A stretch of 64,000 nucleotides of DNA from Lysobacter soyae (GCF_019551435.1 NZ_CP080544.1:1736001-1800000); one strand, 5' to 3'; counted from the first letter of the stretch, positions 11,709 to 21,868 are shown. Notes: a model not told the origin generated them from the letters alone. Numbers and translations are program-made.

Positions 11709-12155
11709 ATGACTTCACCTTTACTGGACTTCGATCGCGTCATTTTGTTGTCCGACGCTGAAGACCGTGAAACCGTTTTGCGGGAAGCCGCCTTCCTGCT
11801 TGCTTCGCCCGGACTCGACGGCGAAGCCGTCTACGAAGCACTCCGACTTCGCGAAACCATGGGCAGCACGGCACTCGGTCAAGGCGTCGCCGTACCGCAC
11901 GGCCGCGTCGACAACCTCGACGCACGGCGCGCCTGCTTTATCAAACTCGACAAACCGGTTGATTTCGGCGGCGAGCAAGCCGATTTGATTTTCGCGTTGC
12001 TGGTACCGAAGACGGGGCAGCAAGGCCATTTGCAGTTGCTGGCGAAAATTGCCGAAAAACTGGCGCGCGACGGATTCCGCGATGCCTTGCGCAATGCGAA
12101 CACCAAGGGTCTGCTCTATGCCGCGCTGACGTCATCACAGGGGTTCGGCGAATGA
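11709..12155 (+). CDS. ptsN: Nitrogen PTS regulatory EIIA component (PtsN)
   Basis: A 148-aa EIIA-Ntr. The phospho-accepting His64 lies in [16 protein letters not shown], followed by [19 protein letters not shown] and [17 protein letters not shown]-Ntr relays PTS phosphorylation state to potassium, nitrogen and envelope control. It sits between hpf and hprK, and its stop overlaps the hprK start (ATGA at 12152-12155). A trkD/kup-type potassium transporter elsewhere in the window could be a regulatory target, but that is inference. Confidence 0.94.
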   Translation: MTSPLLDFDRVILLSDAEDRETVLREAAFLLASPGLDGEAVYEALRLRETMGSTALGQGVAVPHGRVDNLDARRACFIKLDKPVDFGGEQADLIFALLVPKTGQQGHLQLLAKIAEKLARDGFRDALRNANTKGLLYAALTSSQGFGE

Positions 12156-13099
12156 TTCCCGGCGTCTCCTCGCAAGATCTTTTCGATGCATTGCAAGACA
12201 GGCTCGATTGGCGCTGGGTGGCCGGAAAAAGCGGCGGTGCACGCCGTGTGGAAGCCATCAACACCAACGCACGTCGACCCTCGCACTGCGGCTATCTCAA
12301 CATCATTTATCCGAACAAAGTGCAGATTCTCGGTACCGAAGAGCTGCAGTGGTTGGATACACTGGAGTCGCGCGAGCGTTGGCGTGTGATCCAGCGCATC
12401 TTCGACACAAGCCCGCTCGGCGTCGGACTCAGCAAAAATCAAAACTGCCCCGAGGATTTGATCGAAGCAGCCAACGAAACCGATACACCGATCTGGATTT
12501 CGCCGCGTCGCGGGCACGAACTGCTCAATCACATCCAATATTGGATGGCGCGCCGTCTCGCACCGCGCACCACCTTGCACGGTGTGTTCATGGAGATCTA
12601 TTCGACCGGCGTGTTGATCACCGGCGAATCAGGTTCGGGCAAAAGTGAACTTGCCTTGGAACTCATCACGCGCGGCCATCGTCTGGTGGCGGATGACGCA
12701 CCCGAATTCACCCAAATCATGCCGGACGTGCTAGACGGCGCCTGCCCCGAACTCTTGCAGGACATGATTGAAGTGCGTGGCTTGGGCGTGCTCAATGTGC
12801 GCAACATGTTTGGTGACACTTCGGTCAAACGCAACAAGTACCTGCGATTGATCATCCATCTCACACGGCCGCATCTCGAGCCGCGCGCCACCGGCATGGA
12901 ACGCCTCACCGGCGAAGTGGATACCGTGCGCGTGCTCGATCTCGATGTGCCTCGTATTACCCTGCCGGTGATGCCGGGCCGCAATTTGGCGGTGTTGAGT
13001 GAAGCGGCGACGCGCCAACATATCTTGCGCACCAAAGGCGCCGATCCGGCAGCCGCGTTCGTGGCACGCCATTCGCATTTTCTGGAGGCCTCGGAATGA
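12152..13099 (+). CDS. hprK: HPr kinase/phosphorylase
   Basis: HprK phosphorylates and dephosphorylates HPr on Ser46. The 315-aa protein has an N-terminal domain, the conserved His143 in [10 protein letters not shown], Walker A GESGSGKS (158-165), the LVADDAPEF loop and the HprK signature [16 protein letters not shown]. The enzyme is typical of Gram-positives but is also found in many proteobacteria within regulatory PTS clusters like this one. The HPr encoded downstream keeps Ser46, so kinase and substrate are encoded together. It overlaps rapZ by 4 bp. Confidence 0.95.
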   Translation: MIPGVSSQDLFDALQDRLDWRWVAGKSGGARRVEAINTNARRPSHCGYLNIIYPNKVQILGTEELQWLDTLESRERWRVIQRIFDTSPLGVGLSKNQNCPEDLIEAANETDTPIWISPRRGHELLNHIQYWMARRLAPRTTLHGVFMEIYSTGVLITGESGSGKSELALELITRGHRLVADDAPEFTQIMPDVLDGACPELLQDMIEVRGLGVLNVRNMFGDTSVKRNKYLRLIIHLTRPHLEPRATGMERLTGEVDTVRVLDLDVPRITLPVMPGRNLAVLSEAATRQHILRTKGADPAAAFVARHSHFLEASE

Positions 13100-13971
13100 G
13101 TGCGCCGGCCCTGCGTAAATTGATCATCGTGTCCGGCATGTCGGGCTCCGGCAAAACGGTCGCCTTGCGGACGCTCGAAGATCTCGGTTTCCATTGCGCC
13201 GACAATCTGCCCTTGGAAATGCTGCCGCAATGGGTGGAGCATTCCGATGAAGGCGACGAGGAGACGCCGGTCAATCTCGCCGTCAGTCTCGATGTGCGAA
13301 GCCGCGGCGATTTGGCACGCACGCCTGAGTTGTTGTCGTCGGTCGGCCGGCTCGGGTTCGACCCCAAACTGGTGTTCTTCGATGCGTCGAACGAATTCCT
13401 GTTGACCCGCTATGCCGACACCCGCCGTCGCCATCCTTTGAGCAAGTACGGTTTGGCACTGGCCGATGCGATCACGCTTGAACGACAAGTCTTGAAGCCG
13501 TTGTCGGCGTTGGCAGACATCCGCATTGATACCGGCGGCATGAATGTCCACCAGTTGCGCCGTGAAGTCATTACCGCGTTCGCTCTGTCCGATGAACGCA
13601 CCTTGTCCTTGTTGTTCGAATCCTTCGCCTATCGCCGCGGTATCCCGGGCGACGCCGATTTCGTGTTCGATGCGCGCATGCTGCCCAACCCCCATTGGGA
13701 CGCCGTCCTGCGTCCTTTGTCGGGTCGCGATGCCGAAGTGCGCCAATATTTTGAAAGCCAACCGGACGTCGGCATTTATCTGGACCAGATTCGCGGCTTC
13801 CTCGACACTTGGCTGCCGAAAATGGAGACCGACACCCGCAGCTATGTCACGGTGGCATTCGGTTGCAGCGGCGGCCGGCACCGTTCGGTGTACCTGGCAG
13901 AGCAACTGGCACGCCATGCCCGCGAAACCGGCTGGCAGGAAGTGGCCACCTATCATCGGGAGCTCGAATGA
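13096..13971 (+). CDS. rapZ: RNase adapter protein RapZ (P-loop nucleotide-binding protein)
   Basis: A 291-aa RapZ/YvcJ-family protein with Walker A GMSGSGKT (residues 14-21), the segment [20 protein letters not shown] and the C-terminal RNA-binding-type block [20 protein letters not shown]. In E. coli RapZ guides RNase E to the small RNA GlmZ and so tunes glucosamine-6-phosphate synthesis; whether the same RNA circuit exists in xanthomonads is not shown here. It sits in the ptsN-hprK-rapZ-EIIA-HPr chain with 4-bp overlaps on both sides. Confidence 0.93.
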   Translation: MSAPALRKLIIVSGMSGSGKTVALRTLEDLGFHCADNLPLEMLPQWVEHSDEGDEETPVNLAVSLDVRSRGDLARTPELLSSVGRLGFDPKLVFFDASNEFLLTRYADTRRRHPLSKYGLALADAITLERQVLKPLSALADIRIDTGGMNVHQLRREVITAFALSDERTLSLLFESFAYRRGIPGDADFVFDARMLPNPHWDAVLRPLSGRDAEVRQYFESQPDVGIYLDQIRGFLDTWLPKMETDTRSYVTVAFGCSGGRHRSVYLAEQLARHARETGWQEVATYHRELE

Positions 13972-14360
13972 GTGTCGGCATTCTGCTGGTGACACATCCG
14001 GGGATTGCACCGGCGTTGGTCTCGGCGGCGCGCAAAATCGTCGGCAATTTTCCGCTCAAGGTCGAAACGTTTGAGATGCCGTTCGAGTCCAGCGTCGAAG
14101 AGGCCTTGCCCTCGGCCAGCGCCACCTTGCGCAAAGTAGAGAGCGAAGACGGCGTGTTGATCTTGGTGGATTTGTACGGGTCGAGTCCGAGCAACATCGC
14201 CGCACAACTGGCACGATTGGGTACGCCCGCACGGCGCGTGGCCGGGCTGAACCTCTCCATGCTGTTGCGTGTCATGAACTATCCGGAAAATAAACTCGAT
14301 GCGATGCAATCTGTGGCCTCGCTGGGCGGGCGCAACGGCGTGATTCTGGACGAGATTTGA
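13968..14360 (+). CDS. PTS EIIA domain protein, mannose/fructose type
   Basis: A 130-aa stand-alone EIIA of the mannose family. The start [20 protein letters not shown] carries the phospho-accepting His10, and [20 protein letters not shown] is the second family motif. No EIIB or EIIC partner is encoded nearby, so this protein probably works in signalling and not in sugar uptake. ATG at 13968 is set by the ATGA overlap with rapZ; the open frame extends upstream but without family similarity. HPr begins 1 bp after its stop. Confidence 0.9.
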   Translation: MSVGILLVTHPGIAPALVSAARKIVGNFPLKVETFEMPFESSVEEALPSASATLRKVESEDGVLILVDLYGSSPSNIAAQLARLGTPARRVAGLNLSMLLRVMNYPENKLDAMQSVASLGGRNGVILDEI

Positions 14361-14361
14361 G

Positions 14362-14631
14362 ATGATTGAAAAAGATATCCAGGTCATCAACCAACTCGGG
14401 CTGCATGCGCGCGCCAGCGCCAAGCTCGTGCAACTGGTCTCCGGCTATCGCTCGGAAGTGATGATGGCGGCCAAGGGGCGTGACATCAACGCGAAAAGCA
14501 TTATGGGTGTGTTGATGTTGGCTGCCGGCGTCGGCACCGTGGTGCGTGTTCGTGTGGACGGGCCGGACGAAGTCGCCTGCATGAATGCCATCGAAGACCT
14601 GTTCAACCGCTATTTCGACGAGGGCAGCTGA
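14362..14631 (+). CDS. ptsH: Phosphocarrier protein HPr
   Basis: An 89-aa HPr. His15 in NQLGLHARASAKLV is the EI-dependent phosphorylation site and Ser46 in INAKSIMGVLML is the HprK site, so both regulatory inputs are intact. HPr passes phosphate from EI to EIIA proteins. Its stop overlaps the ATG of the EI gene by one base. In this cluster it most likely serves a regulatory PTS. Confidence 0.95.
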   Translation: MIEKDIQVINQLGLHARASAKLVQLVSGYRSEVMMAAKGRDINAKSIMGVLMLAAGVGTVVRVRVDGPDEVACMNAIEDLFNRYFDEGS

Positions 14632-16349
14632 TGCGTCGCGCCATCCAAGGAATCCCGGCAGCACGTGGCGTCGCTTTGGGGCGTGCGCGCGTGCGCATGC
14701 CGCTGATGTTGGAGGTCGAGCGCGAAACCATCCAGCCCGACGAGGTTGAGGCCGAAGTCGAACGCGTCCATGACGCAATCGAGTTCGTGCGCGCGGAAAT
14801 GCACGAATTGCGCCAACGTTTGCATGGCGCCTTGGCACACGAGATCGGTGAGTTTCTCGATCTGCACGCCTTGATGTTGGACGATCCGGAATTGCTGCAG
14901 GGTCTGGATACGCTGATTAGGACCAAGGGTTACACCGCCGATTACGCGCTTCGCAAACAACGCGATCGCGTCGCCCATGTGTTCTTGAGCATGGACGACC
15001 CCTACTTGCGCAGCCGGATCGATGACATCGACCAAGTCATCGGCCGCCTGCATGCCGCGCTGCATCGTCGTGACGCCGATCTACAGGGCGTTGCCGGCGA
15101 TATCTTGGTGACCGACGCAGTGGCCCCGGCGGAAATCGCCCAATTGCAGGCCCAAGGCGTTCTGGCTGTTGTCACCACGACGGGCAGCTTGCTTTCACAT
15201 ACGGCCATTCTTGCGCGCAGTTTGCATCTCCCACTGATAGTCGGCGCCACCCAAGCCCTCACCAAGATCAACGACGGCGATGTGCTGATCGTCGATGCCC
15301 TCGAAGGCTTGGTGATTTGCGAACCCGATCAAACGGATCTGACCGCGCACCGCAAACGCGTCGATGCCTTCAAACGCGAACGCAAGCAGCTCAACCGTCT
15401 GCGCCGGGAACCGACACGCACGCGTGACGGCGTGGATATCAAGTTGTGGGCCAATGCGGAATCGCGCGAAGACATCGCCGAAGCGCACGGATTGGGGGCA
15501 GCCGGCGTCGGTCTGTATCGCACCGAGTTCCTGTTCCTCGGTACGCACGAAATTCCCGACGAAGAAAAACAGTTCAACGCTTACCGCGATGCAGTGCTCG
15601 GCATGACCGGACGCACCGTCACCATCCGCACCCTCGATTTGGGGGCGGACAAATCCGATGACACCGGCCTTGCATTGCGCGACGAACCCAACCCGGCTTT
15701 GGGCCTGCGCGGGATTCGCCTGTCCATGTCGCGCGAGAAACTCTTTGAAATCCAACTGCGCGCGATTGCACGCGCTTCGGCCTATGGACCGGTGCGTGTG
15801 CTGTTGCCGATGATCACCTCGCGCGAGGAAGTCCTGTATGCCGCGCGTCTGTTTGATCGTGTGCGCAAATCGCTGGCCGAGGAAGGTGTGGCCGTTGCCG
15901 AACATATTCCGCTCGGCGCCATGATTGAGATTCCCGCGGCGGCGATCGCCCTGCCCACTTTCGTCTCCAAAATCGATTTTCTGTCGGTCGGTACCAACGA
16001 TCTTGTCCAATATCTGTTGGCGGCCGATCGCAACAACGAAGCGCTCGGCGATCTTTACACGCCCTTGCATCCGGCCTTCATTCGCATGCTGTCGGACATC
16101 GTCCGCACCGCGCGCAAAGCCGGCAAGCCGGTGGCAATTTGCGGCGAAATCGCCGCGGATGAGGCATTCACGCCGTTGTTGCTCGGCTTGGGCATCGAAG
16201 AGCTCAGCATGCATCCCGGCAGCTTCTTGCAGATCCGAAAGGCGGTTCGCGAGATCGACCACGCGCAGCTGGTGCAATCGAGTCGGGCCCTTGCGCGCGC
16301 GAAAGATCGTGCGTCGATCATGCGCTGGTTGGAAAGTCGAACCGCTTGA
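14631..16349 (+). CDS. ptsI: Phosphoenolpyruvate-protein phosphotransferase (PTS enzyme I)
   Basis: EI takes phosphate from PEP and gives it to HPr. The 572-aa protein has the HPr-binding helical domain, the swivelling phosphohistidine domain with active His190 in TTGSLLSHTAILARSLHLPL, and the PEP-binding barrel (GLYRTEFLFLG, RTLDLGADK, ALGLRGIRL, SVGTNDLVQYLLAADR, and the Cys in AICGEIAAD). No N-terminal GAF domain is present, so it is the short EI form, not the EI-Ntr (PtsP) form, even though its neighbours are PTS-Ntr-like. It is the last PTS gene of the cluster. Confidence 0.95.
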   Translation: MRRAIQGIPAARGVALGRARVRMPLMLEVERETIQPDEVEAEVERVHDAIEFVRAEMHELRQRLHGALAHEIGEFLDLHALMLDDPELLQGLDTLIRTKGYTADYALRKQRDRVAHVFLSMDDPYLRSRIDDIDQVIGRLHAALHRRDADLQGVAGDILVTDAVAPAEIAQLQAQGVLAVVTTTGSLLSHTAILARSLHLPLIVGATQALTKINDGDVLIVDALEGLVICEPDQTDLTAHRKRVDAFKRERKQLNRLRREPTRTRDGVDIKLWANAESREDIAEAHGLGAAGVGLYRTEFLFLGTHEIPDEEKQFNAYRDAVLGMTGRTVTIRTLDLGADKSDDTGLALRDEPNPALGLRGIRLSMSREKLFEIQLRAIARASAYGPVRVLLPMITSREEVLYAARLFDRVRKSLAEEGVAVAEHIPLGAMIEIPAAAIALPTFVSKIDFLSVGTNDLVQYLLAADRNNEALGDLYTPLHPAFIRMLSDIVRTARKAGKPVAICGEIAADEAFTPLLLGLGIEELSMHPGSFLQIRKAVREIDHAQLVQSSRALARAKDRASIMRWLESRTA

Positions 16350-16473
16350 GGGTTCCCAGCGGCGACATCTGCTGGGATAATGCGCTGATGAACATGTGAT
16401 CCCGTCGCGCCGCCGGCTCGACACCCGCCCGCGACGCGCCCGAAGGCACGCTGCATCTCACAGGACCCGTGCC

Positions 16474-17832
16474 ATGGCAGAAGCGCTCCGCCACGACAAG
16501 CCTGCACGCCAACTCCGACTGTTGTCGGATGCGTTGGATAGCGGCCGTCTGGGCCCGGTCCGGCGCTTGGTGCATTCGCTCTCACCGGCGGAAATCGGCA
16601 ACCTGCTCGAATCACTGCCGCCCAACAAACGCAGCGTGGTGTGGGGCCTCGTCGATCCGGAAGATGACGGTGAAGTGTTGGTGCACGTCGGTGACGAGGT
16701 GCGTGAAAGCCTGATCGCCGACATGGACCAAGACGAGCTCATCGCGGCCGTCGAAGACCTCGACATCGACGATTTGGCCGATCTGGCCGAAGACCTTCCG
16801 GACACCGTCATCGACGAAGTCTTGAAGTCGATGGATCGCGAAAACCGCGAGCGCCTCGAACAAGTCCTTTCGTACGAAGAAGACACCGCCGGTCGTTTGA
16901 TGAACCCGGACGTGGTGACCGTGCGTACCGACACCACCGTGGATGTCGTGCTGCGCTATTTGCGTCTGCGCGGTGAATTGCCGGATCACACCGATCACAT
17001 TTATGTCGTCAGCCGCCGCCACCAATACCTCGGCCGGATTTCGCTGCAGAGCTTGCTCACCCACGAGTCGAGCACGCCGATCAATGAACTGATCGATGAC
17101 GAACAACCGGCTATCACGGTGGAAGAAACGGCGGAAGAAGTCGCCCGTCAATTCTCCGACCATGACTGGATCTCGGCGCCCGTCGTGGATGACGGCAACA
17201 TCCTGCTCGGCCGGATCACCATCGATGACGTGGTGGACATCATCCGCGACCAGGCGCAACACCAAGCCCTGTCTGCCGCGGGTTTGGATGATGAGGAAGA
17301 TTTGTTCTCGCCGGTCCGTCGTGCCTTCCGCCGTCGCTTGGTGTGGCTGGGCGTGAATCTCGGCACGGCATTCCTTGCCGCGTCGGTCGTCGACCGTTTC
17401 CAGGGCACCATCGAAAAAATTGTCGCCTTGGCCGTGCTGATGCCGATCGTCGCCGGCATGGGCGGCAACGCAGGCACGCAGGTGTTGGCGCTGATGGTGC
17501 GCGGCCTCGCGCTCGGTCAGATCGGCGCCACCAACATTCCCGTGTTGGTATGGAAGGAATTGCGGATCGCATGGATCATCGGTTTGGCGCTCGGCGCCTC
17601 ACTCGGCTTGATCGTGTTGTTATGGTTCCATGACTGGCGCCTGTCATTGGTGATCGGCTCGGCGCTGACCATCAACCTGACTTTTGCCGCGTTAGGCGGG
17701 GTTTTCGTCCCGGTGACCTTGAAACGCTTCGGTTTCGATCCGGCCTTGTCCGGCGGTGTAATCCTCACCACCATCACCGACGTGATGGGCTTTCTCACCT
17801 TCCTGGGCTTGGCCACACTGTTGCTGCTCTGA
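16474..17832 (+). CDS. mgtE: Magnesium transporter MgtE
   Basis: A 452-aa MgtE-type Mg2+ channel. It has the N-terminal superhelical domain (LLESLPPNKRSVVWGLVDPE and acidic repeats), a CBS pair (ILLGRITIDDVVDIIRDQ closes the second), and five C-terminal membrane helices starting at about residue 285, with the pore segment LMPIVAGMGGNAGTQVLALM. The cytosolic domains close the pore when Mg2+ is high. The start MAEALRHDKPARQLRLL is chosen because that sequence matches xanthomonad MgtE proteins; the frame is open about 26 codons further upstream. It lies 124 bp after ptsI and overlaps the next gene by one base. Confidence 0.94.
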   Translation: MAEALRHDKPARQLRLLSDALDSGRLGPVRRLVHSLSPAEIGNLLESLPPNKRSVVWGLVDPEDDGEVLVHVGDEVRESLIADMDQDELIAAVEDLDIDDLADLAEDLPDTVIDEVLKSMDRENRERLEQVLSYEEDTAGRLMNPDVVTVRTDTTVDVVLRYLRLRGELPDHTDHIYVVSRRHQYLGRISLQSLLTHESSTPINELIDDEQPAITVEETAEEVARQFSDHDWISAPVVDDGNILLGRITIDDVVDIIRDQAQHQALSAAGLDDEEDLFSPVRRAFRRRLVWLGVNLGTAFLAASVVDRFQGTIEKIVALAVLMPIVAGMGGNAGTQVLALMVRGLALGQIGATNIPVLVWKELRIAWIIGLALGASLGLIVLLWFHDWRLSLVIGSALTINLTFAALGGVFVPVTLKRFGFDPALSGGVILTTITDVMGFLTFLGLATLLLL

Positions 17833-19064
17833 TGGCAAAGTCCGGCGTGATTGCAATCATCGGGGGCGGCCCGGCGGGGCTCATGGCCGCCGAATGCGCA
17901 CGCGCCCAAGGTGCGGAAGTTCATCTCTTCGATCACAAGGGCTCGGTGGGACGAAAGGTGCTGATCGCCGGCAAAGGTGGCCTCAATCTGACCCATTCGG
18001 AACCGCGGCCCGCCTTTGATCTTCGTTACCGCGAACGCGCCACAGAAGTCGGTCGTTGGCTGGATAGCTTTGACGGCGACGCCTTCCGCGCATGGGTGCA
18101 CGACTTCGGCATCGAAACCATGGTCGGAAGCAGTGGCCGGGTGTTTCCCGAAGATCTCAAAGCCGCACCCCTGTTGCGCGGCTGGGTCAAACGTCTCAAG
18201 GCACAGGGCGTTCACTTCCACGTCGACACACGTTGGCAAGGCTTCGACGAGACCGGTGCGTGCAAATTCGCCACAAGCGCGGACACGTTCACCCAATCCT
18301 TTGATGCCGTGGTCCTCGCACTCGGTGGCGGCAGCTGGCCGCAACTGGGTTCGGACGGCCAATGGCCACAACTTTTGGAAGCGAAGAACGTCCGCGTTCG
18401 CCCCTTATTGCCCGCGAACTGCGGTTTCGAGACGCGGTGGAGCGAATACTTCAAATCCCGTTTCGCCGGCCAAGCATTGAAACGTGTGCGCGCCAGTCGA
18501 TTCGATGATTCGGATTTGGAAGCGACACGCATCGGCGAATGCGTGATCACCGAATATGGTTTGGAAGGCAGTCTGCTCTACGCCCTATCGGCACCGCTAC
18601 GCGACCGGATTCTGGCACGGGGTGAGGCGATGCTTGAATTGGATCTGCAACCCGACGTCGAGCGCGCGACCTTGGTGCATCGGCTTTCCCAGCCGCGCGG
18701 CGGCCGTTCATTGGGTGAGCACTTGCGTCGAAAAGGTGGTTTGAATCCGGTGCAGGTCGGCTTGGTATTTGAACAATTGGGCAAGGGCGACCACGGCGCG
18801 GATGCCTGCGCGAATGCAATCAAGTCTTGCAGAATCAGACTGCGTGCACCCCGGCCCATTGAAGAAGCCATCAGCAGTGCCGGCGGCGTCTGTTTCGATA
18901 GCTTGGATGGCAACTTGATGCTGACCGCACTGCCTGGCGTGTTTTGTGCCGGCGAGATGATTGACTGGGAAGCGCCTACCGGTGGCTATTTGTTGACCGC
19001 CTGCATGGCCTCCGGGAAGGTTGCCGGCGAAGCGGCGGCGAAATGGATCAAAGGCGCCGCCTGA
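17832..19064 (+). CDS. NAD(P)/FAD-dependent oxidoreductase, HI0933/BaiN-like flavoprotein
   Basis: A 410-aa flavoprotein with an N-terminal dinucleotide-binding motif (IAIIGGGPAGLMAAECARAQ), the family segment VGRKVLIAGKGGLNLTHSEP, a second block VVLALGGGSWPQLGSDG, and the C-terminal FAD-binding signature GVFCAGEMIDWEAPTGGYLL. This matches the HI0933-like (TIGR03862) group, whose substrates are unknown. It begins on the last base of the mgtE stop and so is likely co-expressed. The function beyond FAD-dependent redox is not assignable. Confidence 0.85.
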   Translation: MAKSGVIAIIGGGPAGLMAAECARAQGAEVHLFDHKGSVGRKVLIAGKGGLNLTHSEPRPAFDLRYRERATEVGRWLDSFDGDAFRAWVHDFGIETMVGSSGRVFPEDLKAAPLLRGWVKRLKAQGVHFHVDTRWQGFDETGACKFATSADTFTQSFDAVVLALGGGSWPQLGSDGQWPQLLEAKNVRVRPLLPANCGFETRWSEYFKSRFAGQALKRVRASRFDDSDLEATRIGECVITEYGLEGSLLYALSAPLRDRILARGEAMLELDLQPDVERATLVHRLSQPRGGRSLGEHLRRKGGLNPVQVGLVFEQLGKGDHGADACANAIKSCRIRLRAPRPIEEAISSAGGVCFDSLDGNLMLTALPGVFCAGEMIDWEAPTGGYLLTACMASGKVAGEAAAKWIKGAA

Positions 19065-19853
19065 TCAATGGCGGGCGCGCGCCGCACGTTGCGGAAAGAA
19101 AATGATGCAAGCCGCAATGAACACCAACAGCACTGCCGAGGCGGAGTAGCGACTCAGCGCCAACCCACCTTTGACCACCGGTTTGTCCAAGAAATCGCCG
19201 AGCACGGCGCCGAGCGGACGCGTGAGGATGAACGCCGCCCAGAACAATGCGGTCGGCGACACTTTCCGACTGAAATACAAACCCGCCACCACCAATAGCA
19301 AGCCACCGAAAATCAGCATGCCGCCGGTGTAGCCCAAACCCGCGGTGTCGGCGACCCAATCGCCCAGTGCCGTACCCAGGGTTTGCGAGCAGGTGATGGT
19401 CAGCCAATAGAAGGCTTCCGATTTCGCATCACCAACGCTGTCCACCGCGACCGTTCCTGTGGCTTTTTTCCAAGCAAACAAGGACGCAAAGACCAACAGC
19501 AACAGCATGGCCGAACCGCCCGAATACCCGACACCCATCGCGCGTGTGACAAAGTCCGCCAACGTGGTTCCGATCGTGGTGCTTGCGATGATGGCAAACC
19601 AATACACCCAAGGGTTGAAGGTGCTGCGCCGAATTTGCAGGGCAACGGCGGCGAGAAAGACCACAGCGAAAATCGCCGTACCGATCAGATACCCCATACC
19701 GTTGGCACCCGGTGAGGTTTCGCCAAGCCAAGACATGGTCACTGCATCGCCGCCGGTCTCGCCCAGAGTCGTGGCCGCAATCTTGATTAACCAGAACACC
19801 AAGGTGACTTCCGGGACTTTTGCCAAAGTACGGCGGACGAGGGTGGTATTCAC
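19065..19853 (-). CDS. COG4705-type multi-pass membrane protein
   Basis: A 262-aa integral membrane protein with about eight hydrophobic helices. Repeated helical units share a TLG(E/T)..D signature: KIAATTLGETGGDAVTM, ASTTIGTTLADFVTRAMGVG, SQTLGTALGDWVADTAGLGY and ILTRPLGAVLGDFLDKP. The repeat suggests internal duplication. This is the COG4705 family of unknown function. The start is GTG at 19853, inside the stop of the upstream sulfatase gene (GTGA overlap), giving the family N-terminus MNTTLVRRTLAKVPEVTLVF; the open frame upstream of it is not similar to anything I know. It faces the flavoprotein gene tail to tail, with no gap. Confidence 0.75.
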   Translation of the reverse strand: MNTTLVRRTLAKVPEVTLVFWLIKIAATTLGETGGDAVTMSWLGETSPGANGMGYLIGTAIFAVVFLAAVALQIRRSTFNPWVYWFAIIASTTIGTTLADFVTRAMGVGYSGGSAMLLLLVFASLFAWKKATGTVAVDSVGDAKSEAFYWLTITCSQTLGTALGDWVADTAGLGYTGGMLIFGGLLLVVAGLYFSRKVSPTALFWAAFILTRPLGAVLGDFLDKPVVKGGLALSRYSASAVLLVFIAACIIFFPQRAARARH

Positions 19854-21814
19854 TTCAACACCTTCGCATTGCGGAAAGTCTTGCCGACTTGCGCATCGGC
19901 ACCTTTCCAACGCATCGATCCGTCGGCAAAAGCCGCCGCTGCGGTCTGGTAGTAGCTGATGGCCTGCAGCGTGGTTTTGGGATCTTCCGCGATCGCCGGT
20001 TGCGATTGGTCACCTCCGAAAGAGGGACGCAAGTTCTCCACTTTGCGATGCGGCGCAAGTTGCACCAAACGGCCGGGCTGCAAGTATCCCAACAACTGAT
20101 AGGTGCCGACAAACGCACGCGCGGTTCCCACCGGTGGCTGGAAGACATCCACGCCATAAAAGCGGCTGTCATAGTCCATCCCGAGCAAACCGAGAATCGT
20201 CGGCGGGATGTCGATTTGGCTCACCATGCGGTCGAACCGTCCCGGTGCGACATTGCCGGGGGCATAGATCCACATCGGGATGTGGTAGCGGAACACCGGC
20301 AGTGCCGCTTTCCCTGCACTCGATGCGCAGTGATCTGCCGTAATCACAAAGACGGTGTTGGCAAACCAGGGCTTGCTGCGCGCACGGCCGATGAAATCCC
20401 CGATCGCCCAATCGGTGTATGACACCGCGCTCTCACGCTTGCCTTGCGGCCACGGTCCGCGCCCTGCCGGAAAGGTATACGGCCGGTGATTGGAGGTCGT
20501 CATCAGATGGGCAAAGAACGGACGACCGGCTTTGGCATCCGCATCGAAGCGCTTCAGAGCCAAGGTATACAGATCTTCGTCGGCAACGCCCCAGATGTTT
20601 TCGTGATGAATCTGGTCGTTCGGAATTTCCGTACGATCGTGCACGTCATAACCGTTGTTGGCAAAAAAATAGTTCATGTTGTCGAAAGCGCCGTAGCCGC
20701 CGTACAAGAACTGCGCGTCGTAGCCTTTCGAACGGAACACTTGACCGAGGCTGAAGAGTCCTTCGTTGTGATCACGTTTGACGATGGACTCCCCGGGCGT
20801 CGGTGGCACCGACAACGACAAGGCTTCAAGCCCGCGCACCGTGCGCGTTCCTGATGCCCAAAGATTCGAGAACATCAAACTATCCGGGGTCAGCGAATCC
20901 AAAAACGGGGTGAGCGAGGCTTTTCGTCCGTAGGCACCGGAGAAATCCGCCGACAGACTTTCAACGCTGATCAGCACCACGTTCAGTCGCTTTTCCGGCT
21001 TGGCATTGCTGATGTGCCGTTCGATCCCGGTGGGCGAAAGAAAGGTCGCGTCCGACGTCGCGACTTGCCGTCTGACTTGTTGCCAGGCGTCGGCGATCGG
21101 CACGGTGCGGTAGTAACGGCCGTAGTCCAAGGAGGCATTGCGATAGGCCGAGAAGAATTGATAGATGCCATTGCCGGCCAATTCATTGACATAGGCATTG
21201 CCGTTGCGATCCTTCATATCGCCGTTGACCAACCAAGTGGCCAACACGCTCACGACCAACCACGCCGCTACGACGGCGGTGCGACCCAAGAATCCCGGAC
21301 CGTCTGCGCTGATGGCGCGAAGTTTGCGGGTGAAGTGGAAAACCGCCGCAGCGACGACGGCCAGTGCGAGCAAGATCTTGCCCACCGGGTAAGACTGCCG
21401 GATGTTGCCGATGACCTCGGTCGTGTAGACCAAATAGTCCACCGCGATGAAGTTGAATCGCGCTTGGAACTCTTCCCAAAACGTCCATTCGGAAACGGCA
21501 ACAAACAACAAGGCGGCGAGCAAGAGAAAACACAGGGTGCCGACCAGTGCGCGCGCCCAGCGTTTGCCCATCCAACGACGCGGCATCAACCACAACAGCA
21601 AGACCAGTGGCCATGCGAAGTACACCATGGCGATCAAGTCGTAAAAAAGTCCCACGCCGAACACGTACGCCCAGGCGCCGACCGAGGTGCCGACACCCGA
21701 ACCCGTCGCCCACAGCAAGACCGCGCGTGTCAGGAACGAGACGAGCAAGAAGCAAGCACAAAGCCAGACCAAGGGCCGGAAGTGGTAAAAGCCGGAAGTT
21801 TTGAGATCGGACAT
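19850..21814 (-). CDS. LtaS-type sulfatase, membrane phosphoglycerol/phosphoethanolamine transferase-like
   Basis: A 654-aa inner-membrane enzyme with about five N-terminal helices and a periplasmic alkaline-phosphatase-superfamily domain from about residue 275. Metal and active-site motifs fit the LTA synthase group: LISVESLSADFSG (metal Glu), ASGTRTVRGLEAL (nucleophile Thr), DVHDRTE and VITADHCASS (metal Asp-His). In Gram-negatives such proteins transfer phosphoglycerol or related groups to periplasmic glucans or lipids; the substrate here is unknown. It heads a two-gene operon with the COG4705 protein and is divergent from a two-component system across 129 bp. Confidence 0.85.
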   Translation of the reverse strand: MSDLKTSGFYHFRPLVWLCACFLLVSFLTRAVLLWATGSGVGTSVGAWAYVFGVGLFYDLIAMVYFAWPLVLLLWLMPRRWMGKRWARALVGTLCFLLLAALLFVAVSEWTFWEEFQARFNFIAVDYLVYTTEVIGNIRQSYPVGKILLALAVVAAAVFHFTRKLRAISADGPGFLGRTAVVAAWLVVSVLATWLVNGDMKDRNGNAYVNELAGNGIYQFFSAYRNASLDYGRYYRTVPIADAWQQVRRQVATSDATFLSPTGIERHISNAKPEKRLNVVLISVESLSADFSGAYGRKASLTPFLDSLTPDSLMFSNLWASGTRTVRGLEALSLSVPPTPGESIVKRDHNEGLFSLGQVFRSKGYDAQFLYGGYGAFDNMNYFFANNGYDVHDRTEIPNDQIHHENIWGVADEDLYTLALKRFDADAKAGRPFFAHLMTTSNHRPYTFPAGRGPWPQGKRESAVSYTDWAIGDFIGRARSKPWFANTVFVITADHCASSAGKAALPVFRYHIPMWIYAPGNVAPGRFDRMVSQIDIPPTILGLLGMDYDSRFYGVDVFQPPVGTARAFVGTYQLLGYLQPGRLVQLAPHRKVENLRPSFGGDQSQPAIAEDPKTTLQAISYYQTAAAAFADGSMRWKGADAQVGKTFRNAKVLK

Positions 21815-21868
21815 CGGATTGACGCATCATTGGAAACAAGGTCATCCTAGAAACGGCTACGTAAGGCG

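Noticed and set aside
16363-16384. Small inverted repeat CCCAGC/GCTGGG between ptsI and mgtE as a terminator
   Set aside because: The stem is only 6 bp with a 10-nt loop and no T-run. It is too weak to call.
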